Assembly: GCF_000182925.2 (NCBI RefSeq)
Contig: NC_026504.1
Location: 2,232,001-2,296,000 of the forward strand
DNA: 64,000 nucleotides
From: Neurospora crassa OR74A
Lineage: Eukaryota > Ascomycota > Sordariomycetes > Sordariales > Sordariaceae
Reading direction: 5' to 3'
Below, piece by piece: positions 45,891-56,852 of the stretch. Each line of letters starts with the position of its first letter. Position 1 is the first letter of the stretch. The notes under the pieces are model-generated. The model saw only the letters and a program-made list of their open reading frames with translations. It was not told the DNA's origin and did no database searches. The translations under genes and the position numbers were made by a program.

Positions 45891-47746
45891 ACAAGAGCAG
45901 GAATCAGGGAACGCTACATTCACCTCGGAACAAGACGGTCTAGCTCGGAGCGAAAGTATCTCTACAGTGAAGATTGAGCTACTAAGCTTTATCCATGTTG
46001 CATATCTAAATCTCAGCTCCCTAGAGTTGGGGATAGTCCAGCTGTTGCGGTTGAGCTACGATGGATTCCCTGGCAGGCATTTGAGTGTCGGATATCTATC
46101 TGCCTCGGTCTTGGGATAGGTTTTTGCGGTTTTCTTCGCTTGCTGTTGTTGCCAAATGTTCACATACCCGGCATTCAAGCCGTATGATATTTGACTCTTC
46201 AACTCGACGATATCCTTGTGGGGAAACCCTTAACTGAGATTTGCGTGAATGTGGCTATACCGGGGGTTGAACAAAAAGACAACGTCCCCCCCGCGGAAAC
46301 CTCTTAGCCCCTTGTGTCTACTCGGGACCCTTGCTGATCATGGATAGTTATCCTGGCCATTGGAGTTTCTTCACCGGCTACCATCGACTGATCGACTAGC
46401 ACCCCCAAGGGAATGAGTACATGTGAGGCTACTGACGCTTCTACTTACTCCTCGTCCCACGGACCTTTCACTGGTCCCTAAACACTCGTCGCTTCCCCGG
46501 GAATGCAACCACAATTTCTCTCTTCGTTTCTCTGGTAGCTTCCTCCAGATCCGACCCGTGGTGAACATTGTCACAGTTCCGGGCATATCGAGATATGGGG
46601 GTATAATCGGTCTCACCCACCCCCGGTCGAGCGGTCCAGCTATCTTCACCGTCACCCAGTTCACTCCCCTTAGACTTTCTCGACGAGCAACGTACTGGCG
46701 ATTGTCTTTAGTTGGATGTGTGTCCATGTCACCACGGCACCGAGCTACTTACCTCATCTGATTCCCATATCAAACAAGGGCAAGACGTATACCTCCTGAT
46801 CCATGTTCCCTTTTGCTTACCCACACGCAGCCGGTACTTAGAGCTACAGGGATACCTTCAACTTCTTATTCCGCCAACGATTACTTGGTGGGAACTCACC
46901 CGCATACCCGCCCTCCTACCAGTGGTTCATCGGACGATCACACTTCTAACCAAACATCGACACCCCTCAAGCTAGTAGCACCTTCCTTGAATACCATGCC
47001 ATTGGGAGGACCCTGACAGCCGCTACATTTCTACCGACAGTCATCCACATCGACTTCTCATGCACGGCCCCTCTGCTTTTCTACCTGCTGGGAGGAAAGT
47101 CTTGCCACTGGCAAGCTACCTAACTATTTTGTAGCCAGCTATGCTTGAGAATATTCTTCCTAGCTGAGCAGATCTACTTTCAACCAAGGATACACTCCCT
47201 AACCCTATGAGGACGCCGGTCACCTACCATACACGCCCTGCGAGGTTTTCCGGATCCCTTCACAATACCCTAATGTGGACCCCCGATTTACGCGGATCAC
47301 GCAGCTTCTAATCTCCTGGGCCTTACGACAAGGCGGCCCCGTGGCATTGCCAGATACATCATATCAACCAACAATACATCGAGTCACTCTTCTAATTCGG
47401 CTATCCTGCACATCAAATTATCTTCCTTCACCCTACCCTGACTAGATGGAAATCTCTCAAGCTCTGATTTATCCCGTATCAACAATCTCCTGACGAAACC
47501 TTCCACCCACGATCAACCAGCTACAGCTCGCACATCTATACAAGTCTGTCTTACCTGTCTGCCATATGCGGTGTAAGCCAGAGTATTTTATCGGAGGCGA
47601 GTCTTGAGCACGACAAGTTCAATGTGGTCCGAAAACAGTCCCATGAACTAGACACGGAACCTGGGATTTGGATAGATTCCTCGTGTACGAACGGACATCG
47701 AAAAGCAATTATAGCACTCTCAGCAAAAAGCTTCCGCGTTACCATC

Positions 47747-50073
47747 ATGAGCGACTATTACCACCACTTCCTCACCTCGATGGCAGGTGTCGGGGGGGAC
47801 CCTACTCTAAGCCAACATGACGCTTCGATACCCGTGCAACAAGCCCCAGTATTAAGCTTGGGGACGACGCCGATGTCTCCCGCTTACCAAAACCTCGGCG
47901 GGTTTTTCAACGGATATGCGGAGCCTATCATGTTCAGTGCACCCAAGGCTCAAAGAAGCCGTCGCAAGTCTGCGCCTGGATTGGATCACATCAAACATCG
48001 ACGCACGAGGTCAGGCTGCTATACTTGCAGGAGCAGGCGAGTCAAGGTAGTTTACCCTGGCAACCAATGGGTGATAGCACTGCTAACGGGTTATAGTGTG
48101 ATGAAACCCACCCAGTCTGCGAGAGTACGCCGACCAGCCTTCCTAGCCGTCGTGTATCAACATGCTGACGTTACCCTAGGATGCAGAAAGGGAAACCGAG
48201 AGTGTGTCTATCCGGAACCAACACCACCCAAGGGATCCGTGAAAGATTCACCGGGTCAGAGCCAGCAGGAGAGCCCTACATCTTCTCGGGGGGATGACGA
48301 TGACGACGAGACTGGACACGATGGAACATTGACGCCGATAATGGATGAGGATGAAGAAGAAGAAGAAGAAGCCGAAAGCGCCACAATGCAATCCTCAACA
48401 CCGACCATTCCTCCAACTCCTTTAAGCGCACCGGCAACATCACTCAGTTTCAACCATGGATCCATAAACGATAGGCAGGGACTAGAGGAGGACGTACAGT
48501 TCTATCTCAACTACTACCGTGACAATATCACGCACTATCACTACTCCGTGGTGAATGACCACGATAACTTTTTCAAGGAGATGTTGACTGAATTGGCAAT
48601 TCAGGACGAGGGCCTTCTCTATGCCGTGGTCGGGTTTGCAGCCTACCATTATACTCTACAGAATCCGATTGGAGAGATCAAGGACTTCTTGCATTTTTAT
48701 AACCGCAGCGTTACTCTACTGCTGGGATTCTTGAAAAGAAAAGAACGCCATACGGAGATGACTCTATTGACCATCCTACAACTTGCCACCATTGAGGTGA
48801 GTATAGCATATCTCCCTTGCATGGACGGGTATAGATAGGGGCTGACAGTCCGTAAGGAGTACCTCGGCGACTGGGTCAACCTCATGGGCCATCAGAAGGC
48901 TGCCCTAGAAGTACTGACCGAATTGTACACGCCACAAACGGTCATGCAGACTGTTGTAGGGCGCATGATTCTGACGTGGTATACACGGTTCGACGTGTTT
49001 ACTGGCATAATGGCCAGCTCCGAAACTATGCTTCCTCGGGAATGGTTCACAGCTTTTGTCGATTACTACGAGGCTCGAGCGGCAGAAAACCCCAACGAAC
49101 TATCCTACAAAACCGAGGTGTGTTCAGGGCGACTACGCATGATTTCAATGGAGATGTCACTCTTGTTCGGGAGAAACGCCAGGCAACAAATGTCCGAAGA
49201 AGAGTATACCGCCGAGCACCGTCGATTATACAACGCCCTCCACGAGTGGAAAAACAGCTGGGATCCTGCCTTGGTGAATCCAGAGTTCCTCGTAACTGAT
49301 GTATCGATGAACGGAGCCTCAGACACGGATCGAATCTTTCAGCCACTCACACCAGGCTTGCTTTTCCGGCCTCCCCTTTTTGCCTCGACGATCTTGACTT
49401 GCGAATGGAATTCGATTACCCTGATGCACGGAAGCCAGGGCACGTCAGACCCCTCGAACGAGACTCTGGAGAAGTTGAGGGAACACGCATATGTGATATG
49501 CCAGATATGCGAGGTAGTCGAGACCTGGCCCCTTAGTCCTGCGGGGAGCCTAATAATCTTGCAACCATGTCTCGGTATCGCTGCGTTATTTGTTCCCCAG
49601 GAGGAGGCCTACCAGCTCTGGATCAGGAAGAAATTCGCATTGCTCGAAAGAATGGGGTGAGTACAAAAACAATTTCATCTTCGTTTATCAACAAGAGTTT
49701 GTCATGGCAATCATGGCATGAAAAACGAGCACTTTCAACATTCGGCTCTTCGGCCCACTACACGCACGCTGACTGAACGATTTATTATTCAAACAGGTAC
49801 ATATCACCCGGAACAATGCGCCTAAGAATGGCAGAGCTCTTCCGTGACGGGAGCTGTCTCCGTTGGTGGTTACCGAACGACGAAGGATTCACGCCCATGC
49901 TACAAAGCATCCGGGCCTTTGCAGACGAGCGAAACGCGATGGCTGTGTCGACACAGAGCGAGAATTTGCGACAGATACGTTCCGTTTTCTCCAGGATGAA
50001 TATTCGACGAACAGCCATGGACCAGGGCGAGGGCCAGTTGAGTAATGGGGTCAATACTATGCTTTTGGAATAA
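47747..50073 (+). CDS. Zn(II)2Cys6 transcription factor
   Basis: Five exons, 47747-48046, 48097-48124, 48180-48796, 48857-49656 and 49797-50073, give 673 aa. The binuclear zinc cluster is complete once spliced: C91-x2-C94-x6-C101-x6-C108-x2-C111-x6-C118 (GCYTCRSRRVK, CDETHPVCE, RCRKGNREC). It is preceded by basic HIKHRRTRSG. An acidic low-complexity linker (DDDDETGHDG, EDEEEEEEAE) follows, then a helical regulatory region beginning near LEEDVQFYLNYYRDNITHYH, in the style of the fungal transcription factor domains. Two introns interrupt the zinc cluster and leave a 28-nt exon between them. The target genes are unknown. It follows the largest gene-free interval in the window, suggesting extensive upstream control. 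The start ATCATGAGCG at 47747 was chosen because the same frame upstream lacks ATG-supported conserved sequence. Confidence 0.92.
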
Positions 50074-50087
50074 GAAGAGTGTAGATC

Positions 50088-50112
50088 GACAGGACAGGAC
50101 AGGACAGGACAG
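50088..50112. repeat. (AGGAC)n pentanucleotide repeat
   Basis: About five tandem units begin some 15 bp after the stop of the zinc-cluster gene. Confidence 0.9.
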
Positions 50113-50867
50113 TACCGGACAGGAGAATCGTTTGCATATTGAATTCCGTGTCCCATCGGCCGAGCTATATGAACCTAATAAGGCTGCGACCGCTGTTACG
50201 TCCCAAACTGGACGATTGTCATCTCGTCTCTGCGGCTTATACACTAATTAGTAGCCCTTGCGAATCAGGGCGTCAATCGGTTCAGACACAGCGACAAGAA
50301 GACAGTGAAGGGAGAAACAATACAACCCAGCAACTTTTTGGGTCAAACCTTTGCCTCTAAAAGTGTGATCCGTCTTCACTCTCGGTACTGTTTTTCCCGA
50401 TGGACCAGCACGCAGGGTAATAATGATATATCCTTCGCGTAATCAGACAAAAACGGCCGTTGACGACAAACAGGAAGATTGGATGCGGCTCAAGTGTCCC
50501 ATGCCGTGAGACAGAGACAATCTCTCTGTAAAACCACTGGACTGTTAGTGCAAAGCTGGAAGGAAAGTTCCGTCTTCCTGTAGCTTTGAGGGGCGGAATA
50601 CGGGATCTCGAACGAACGGCTCATCAGTTATCAGTTACCAGTTACCAGTTAACCATTCGGCCCAGTTCCATGCGTGCCACGGCTCTGCAAAGTTTTGGTA
50701 CGACCTACATGCTACCTCTACCCAGTCTCAACCGCTACGAGAGTTACGAGGAGGTAAACCATGGATCACCACTCTGGTTTCGGCAACAACTCAGCAACGG
50801 CTATAACAGCTTCGAAACACCACCGGCTACCGAAAAACTCCCGATTGGTCACCTCTTCTCTCACCCA

Positions 50868-50885
50868 CCCCCCCCCCCCCCCCCC
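50868..50885. repeat. Poly(C) run
   Basis: Eighteen consecutive C residues in intergenic DNA. Confidence 0.9.
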
Positions 50886-51878
50886 TAGGGTACTTTCCCA
50901 GGTCTCTTCTTTTCAGGGTCTTTTTTGTACGTGAACCTGACTACACACATGTACTTTACCTTTATTCTTGGTTCTCGGTTGTTTCTTTTCTTGCTAGTAT
51001 CTATAACTCTGAAGTTTCCATCTCGTATCACCCGATCACGTTTGTTCAACAGACAGACAGCCACGATGGTGCTACACGTTCAAGCGCTAGCGTGTTTTGA
51101 GTTTGAGATTGGCCGACACGTAGGTCTGTGGTTAGGTAGAATACCTAGTCTTCTCTTCTTTTACGTTATTTGTCTTCTTTATCGTTTTACTTATTTTCTT
51201 CTAGCATGTATCACATCCTCATAAGTTAGACCTTGTAGTAGTGTAGCAGCTTGATTCGCCGTTGCGGTAGGCGGTAGGCGGTAGGCTGATAGATCGGCAT
51301 AGACATACCACTCACTGGTTGAGACAGGAGTAAATAAAAGAAAAGGGGGCGGTAAAATGGGTTGGGTGTAAACCGAACGTGGAGTCGTACGCATCAGTTC
51401 CTGTGGCCTCATTCATCTCGAAGTGTACAATTACAAGGATGATGCCGTGCTTTTTGCTCACGTACTTCCAGTGACTGTTGCTTTCTGTTTTCTTTTCTTT
51501 TTATTTTTCGGTTTTTTTTCTTATGGTCATAATTCTTTATTTTAACAAGTATTATTAGTCTTAGTAGTTAGTATGAGTGTCCATATTCTTCCTCGGAAGC
51601 ATGAGGAAAAAATGCGGGCAGAACAGGATATGTTTTTTTCTTTCACAATCGTAACACAGCTTGTGCTTTCAGCCATGGATTGTGCAGAGAGCCAATGAGA
51701 AGCTTCATGCGTCAGACTTGCATGGCCAATTCAATCATTCCGACCATCTCTCCTCGTCTTCGCTTTCCTATCCCTAACAATGGCTCTTACGCTAGGTTAC
51801 AACAGTGTCCACAGTAGTATTCATACAAAGGCAAATCTTTCACATCGGCAATCCCCAGTGACGGACTACCTAGTCCGC

Positions 51879-53871
51879 CTATGCGACCTGCTCAGCACCA
51901 GGAGCCATGGCCTCTTCGTCCGACTTTTCCACCTTTGTCTCGTCTTTTTCTTCCTCCTTTTCGCCCTTCTCTTCCTCCTCCTGGGCGACGTTCTCGTCAG
52001 ACTTCGCCAAGTCGTTTTCGGCGTGGCTTGGTTTCGTTTCATCTTGATCATCATCTTGCTTCTCCCTGGACCCATTGTCGGCAGATTCCAGTATCGGTTC
52101 CACGCCCACCGGCTGCTCATCACTGCCAGCATCGGCAACAGGTTTCATCGTGGAATCTTTGTTCGACTCATGACCGTCTCCAATGGGATCATCATTGGCG
52201 GATCCAGAAGAAGATGCCGGCGTATCAACATCACTATCCTCCGACTCCGACACTGATGTTGGAATTGCACTTGTTCCGACCTCATTGTGCGGAGTAACAT
52301 CTGCTGATTTTGGACTTTCTGAATCCTCATTGCCTTGCTCTCTTACTTCATTATCATCGACTTTTGCTGATTCCTCGTTGGACTCGTCAGGAGTGCTTTT
52401 CTTTGTCGGCTGATCTTCAGACGTAGGTTCGCCCTCTTGTACAGGCTCCTGAACGCTTGCTGTCGCCTCCTCTGTGTCCTCTTCCGACTCCGGGTGTTGC
52501 AATTCGGCGGGAGGCAAGGCTGCTGCTATATCGGCCGGTGCCGAATCTTCGATTTTCGTCATGTCGGCTTCACTCGTTGGCTGATGGGGCGTCTGCGGCT
52601 CTGTAGTCCCATGGCACACAATGACGGGAATGTTGTCTGTTTCCATCTCTTCTTCTGTGGCCGGCTCCAGTTCGGGAACCCTTCTGCGCGTGACCTTTGA
52701 TTTTCCTCTCAAGTTCGCTGTGCTGCTGCCATCCTCTTCCTCCGCCTCCGGAACAGTTGTCACAGCGCTGCCAACCGAAGGGCTGCTCTTAATATGCCGC
52801 CTCGTGTTAGTCCTCATTGCGGCAGTATTGAGACTATCATCATCAGCGGGTTCCCCAACAGGTGTTCCCCGGCTTGCTATAACCGGAGGCTTCGCAAAAG
52901 TAACGGACCCCCCCGGCTGATGTGTCTTGGGTTTCTCTATCACGACTTGAGGAACGTCGTCGTCGCCCGATGAGGTTGCTGTGCTCTCCAGCCCTTCAGC
53001 CTCAGGAGGAAGCTGAAAGTTCTCGTGTTGGAGAGTCTTAAAGTGATCGCAGACGGTTTTGAAAAAGATATAAAGGCCCGTTTGGCCCTCGACAGCCCAG
53101 AAAACGCTGCGGTGTTGGAACCACGCATGGGCAAACATGCGATGTAGACGGCGAAAGATATTGACCAAGTGCCTCAAAGCCAGATTCTTGTCATGGGTGT
53201 CAACGAAGAAGCGGCTAGGGAAGTACTTGGGATTGGTCACGGTGTTGGCCGCCCAATCAAGAGTGTGACAGCAATAGTCGATCGCGCAGCAGCTCTTGGG
53301 TGCATCATGCACGGCACATAAAAACTGCCACTCGCTTGCACGCATCTCGGGGCAGGTGGCAGCGCTGCAGGGCGGCTCATCGAACAGGAAACCAACAATA
53401 AGGTTGTTGCATTGTGTGATCAAAAAGCGGCACAGCTCATACAGCCATACCGTCTTGTCGATATGAGCAGGGGGCGTTGCGAGAATCTTGGCTGTCTCCC
53501 TTGTGATGGGAGTTGTGTTACCGGCCGTATGGTGCCAATGGAGGGCTGCTAAGTGCTCCTGGAGTTGGAAGGCCGAATCAAGCTGCGCGTCGCAAGACAG
53601 AACATGTCAGCCTTGTTCTTGAAGAGATCAATGACTTTTCAGGCAGCGAACGAACCTGGTGCAGAGGAACCAACGGAGGGCCGGCGGCCATGTCGGCGGC
53701 CTTGGTGCCCGGATGGATGCGACGATGAGACAGCAGGTCTATCGTAGGCATCTCGTATTGCTGCGCCTGGCGGTTGGCGATCGGGCCCATGGCTGGCGAT
53801 GTGGGACCAATCTGGATCTCGGGGGCAGGCGGCGGGCTTGGGAGTCGAGGAGAGCTCGGGGGAAGCGACAT
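51879..53871 (-). CDS. MOB3: MOB3/phocein-family STRIPAK subunit
   Basis: Two exons on the minus strand, 53656-53871 and 51879-53582 (phase 0), give 639 aa. HPGTKAAD near residue 53 matches the RPGTKAQD of phocein. The Mob fold follows: KTVWLYELCRFLITQCNNLI, then C144-x4-C149 (CSAATC), EWQFLCAVHDAPKSCCAIDY, PKYFPSRFFVDTHDKNLALR and H219-x4-H224 (LHRMFAHAWFQH). These two Cys and two His are the Mob zinc ligands. From about residue 265 the protein is an acidic, Ser/Thr/Glu-rich disordered tail, much longer than animal phocein (about 225 aa). In Sordaria and Neurospora, MOB3 is a STRIPAK component needed for hyphal fusion and fruiting-body development; I infer the same role. Confidence 0.9.
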
Positions 53872-54608
53872 GATGGTGCTTCGTTATTTGGTCGCGATGT
53901 TGGATATGGGTGAAGTTGATACGCGAAGCTGGACAGCTACAACCGCGCGCAAGCAATGCCCAGCTGTGTCTATCGTAACGATTCCCTTGTTTGTACTATT
54001 CGCCCGCAAGTTCGGCTCGACTTCCTAGGTAGCGGTATGAATGGTAGATGATTCTGCTCGGATCGATATGCCGGTGGAACAGATGAATCGAGACGGGCTG
54101 GGTTGCGTGGATGAAAGGAAGTTGGATGAGGTCGTGGAGGTAGATTGACAGTCTAGACGAACGGGATCTGGGGTCCACGGCGGTGCCGTCAATGGGATTC
54201 CTTGGGAAACTGCCCCTGCTGCCCCTGTGCTGAGCTGGAGCTTCGAGCCTACAGGCACGCCAGTGGAAGGCGGGAATACGGGGAACTCACCCTGTACCTG
54301 GCGCTAAGATCAAGGAGGTGCCCAAGCTCCCAATTGCTCCTCGTGCTGTCTGACTGTAAAATACGGTATCTGTAACAGATGTGCGTCATGCCTCTGGTAA
54401 CCGAAAGGGCGTGGGCCAACAATCGCATCGGTTCTCCCCGGCAGCCTGACAAACATTACATAGTGTACTGCGTAGGTAGAGGTATAAATACGTACCACTG
54501 GTCCCTGCGAGAAACCTATGGGTAAGGTGATTCAAACACTACACTTCTCGACAACGTTTTGTGTAATTCCACGACCAAGAACCTCCGCTCAGAGGACCTC
54601 AATTCAAT
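53872..54608. other. Divergent promoter region, MOB3 / CobW-family GTPase
   Basis: 737 bp between divergent starts. No gene seen. Confidence 0.6.
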
Positions 54609-56094
54609 ATGGACTACGACGACGATGCTCCCCCGGATCTCATAGAGACCAACGAGATCATACTCGAGGAGGAGAAGCCAGTCAAGGTTCCCATTACCAT
54701 AGTAACAGGTATGCATTTTACTACCAATCTCATTGTGGTCGACTTCGCGCTGATTATAACCTCAGGCTACCTTGGAGCGGGCAAGACCACGCTCTTGAAC
54801 TATATATTGACTGCCCAGCATGGAAAGAAAATTGCCGTCATCATGAACGGTATGGCTGAACATCCCGGGCCTCGCCTTGCATTGGGATAGTTAGCTGACG
54901 ATGAGTTGTGTAGAGTTCGGAGACTGTTTGTCATCCTCTTGCTGCAACCCCTCAGCATATCTCTGCTGACGCTCAATCTAGCTCTGGACATTGAAAAGTC
55001 CCTCACCGTAAACAAGGATGGCGAGTCAGTCGAGGAATGGATGGAAGTTGGCAATGGCTGCATCTGCTGTTCGGTGAAGTGAGTTACCGATGATTGAGCA
55101 CTTTGTCCCCATCAGCTCTAGTGCACTGACACTGACCAACAACATATGATCGTCTCAGAGACACCGGAGTGAATGCCATCGAGTCCCTAATGGAAAAGAA
55201 AGGAAAGTTCGACTACATCTTGCTCGAAACCACCGGGCTCGCAGACCCAGGGAATCTTGCACCCCTCTTCTGGATGGATGATGGCTTGGGAAGCACCATC
55301 TACCTCGACGGCATTGTGACGTTGGTGGACGCCAAAAACATTCTGCGGAGCTTGGATGATCCAGCTGGCAAGGTTGAGGGACACGAAGAGACCGATGAAC
55401 ACGGGCATGGGCCAGTCATGACGACCGCTCATGTCCAGATTTCACATGCTGATGTCATCGTAATCAACAAGTCAGACCTGGTCAGCGAGGACGAGCTGCA
55501 GGCCGTCCAGGACAGAATCACGTCCATCAACGGGCTCGCCAAAATCCACATAACCAAACAGAGTGTGGTTCCAGAATTGGAAGGATTCTTGCTCGACCTG
55601 CACGCTTATGACCGCGTGGAGGAATTGGACAAGCCAAGTCTGGGCCACAGCCATCTCGACAAGGTCAGAGACTCCCTTTCATCTCTCGTGAATGGCTAGC
55701 AGGACCTGGACATTTCTTGATTTCATATGACCAACTAACCTGAGTTTAGACGATATCAACATTATCTATTCCTCTACCGGTCCTGACATCAGCACAAGTC
55801 GAAAAACTGGATGCTTGGCTGAGGTCAATTCTTTGGGAGAACATTCTTCCTGGACACGAGAACGCTACTGACAGGCCAGCTTTCGAAATTCATCGATTGA
55901 AGGGTCGGTTGGTGCTCGAGGACGGCAGCGAGAAGATGGTTCAGGGAGTAAGGGAAATCTTTGAAATTTTTGATAGCCCAGACAAGAGTCAGGGTCAAGT
56001 TGCGGGTAAACTTGTGCTCATCGGGCGTCATCTAGTCGATTTCGACTTCCCAACAAGCCTCCAGAAAACTGTTGATCTTGCCAAAAGCACCTAG
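54609..56094 (+). CDS. CobW/COG0523 (ZNG1-type) metallochaperone GTPase
   Basis: Six exons, 54609-54708, 54766-54849, 54914-54925, 54982-55078, 55159-55663 and 55750-56094, give 380 aa. Motifs in order: Walker [10 protein letters not shown] (34-42), the switch motif EFGD (62-65), the metal-binding CxCC as [10 protein letters not shown] (Cys 92, 94, 95), ETTGLADP (121-128), a His-rich loop [10 protein letters not shown] (173-182), and NKSD (201-204) for guanine recognition. A C-terminal CobW_C region begins near residue 267. Eukaryotic ZNG1 proteins hand zinc to methionine aminopeptidase in a GTP-dependent way; I infer that role. Exon 3 is only 12 nt and encodes most of EFGD. Confidence 0.94.
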
Positions 56095-56852
56095 CCGTCA
56101 GGCACCATATTATAGATGTAGGAAATCAGAACGGAATCCTGACGAACATTGCCTCATACGTGTCAGACCGGTAATGGAAGTCTTGATACTGTTTATACGC
56201 TGTGACTTAGGAAGCAGTGTGCATCCTGCTCTTGATGCTGACCGTGGAGAGAAGTTCCTTTGGAGGGTCTTCGAATGTTTGAGAATAGGGGGACGTCGAT
56301 GGCCTGGAAGCACGGACCACATATCCTCAAGTTTCCGTCACCTGCACCTTGATCTTGAAGTCTCCAAATCCATGAAAGAGGGCTTTCAGTCCGCCGGATC
56401 AGCGGTCCTTGATCGGTATTGTCTTTCCAGCCTTTAGGTTTCCGTAGTTGTCAACGGTCAACCCGGGCCTGCCAGTGTGCATACCATAACGAAGTGACCT
56501 ACCTGTAGTAACACCAAACTGGTATGTACCTAGAGGTACCTAGGTACACTGCAGCGTCTCCACATCCCGTCCCAGATGGAGGTACTGGTTATAAGGACCA
56601 CTCACTGCACCTGCGCAGCCAGTGCGTGCCGCCCGCCTGGCGTGCAGCTCCCGCTCGTTTCCAAAGCGCGACCGGGCATTCACCTGCAAACATCCATTCA
56701 CTCTGGCAGCGCACCACGACACCACCGCTACCACTCGTCACCTTTTAATCGACGGCACAACTTGCTAATTGCGACAACCGGAAAACAACATTCGTTTTTC
56801 CTTCCTTTTGCTCGACCTCTCAGAGAGACTGGTCTTACAACCGCAGAATATC
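56095..56852. other. Intergenic region between CobW-family gene and NOT2
   Basis: It contains the GTACCTAGGTAC palindrome cluster at 56526-56547 and the promoter and leader of NOT2. No gene seen. Confidence 0.6.
56526..56547. repeat. GTACCTAGAGGTACCTAGGTAC-type palindrome cluster
   Basis: Three GTACCT/AGGTAC half-sites in tandem, including the perfect palindrome GTACCTAGGTAC at 56536-56547, about 300 bp upstream of the NOT2 start. Confidence 0.85.

Larger units (their letters stand above)
39983..47746. other. 7.8-kb region without a supportable gene
   Basis: Many short open frames occur on both strands, none with a recognisable domain, convincing exon structure or transposon content. Contents I can state: the spaced palindrome TACCT-CT-AGGTA at 40063-40074, T19-20 near 40339-40358, TAGAGGTACCTCTA at 43585-43598, a short C run near 44470, an A-rich run at 45848-45890, and C/T-rich plus-strand sequence over about 46400-47560. 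The last part may be promoter and long leader of the transcription factor gene at 47747. Confidence 0.55.
50074..51878. other. Convergent 3' flanks, transcription factor / MOB3
   Basis: 1.8 kb without a supportable gene. It includes the AGGAC repeat and a C18 run at 50868-50885. The right part is AT-rich and probably holds the MOB3 3' UTR. Confidence 0.55.
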
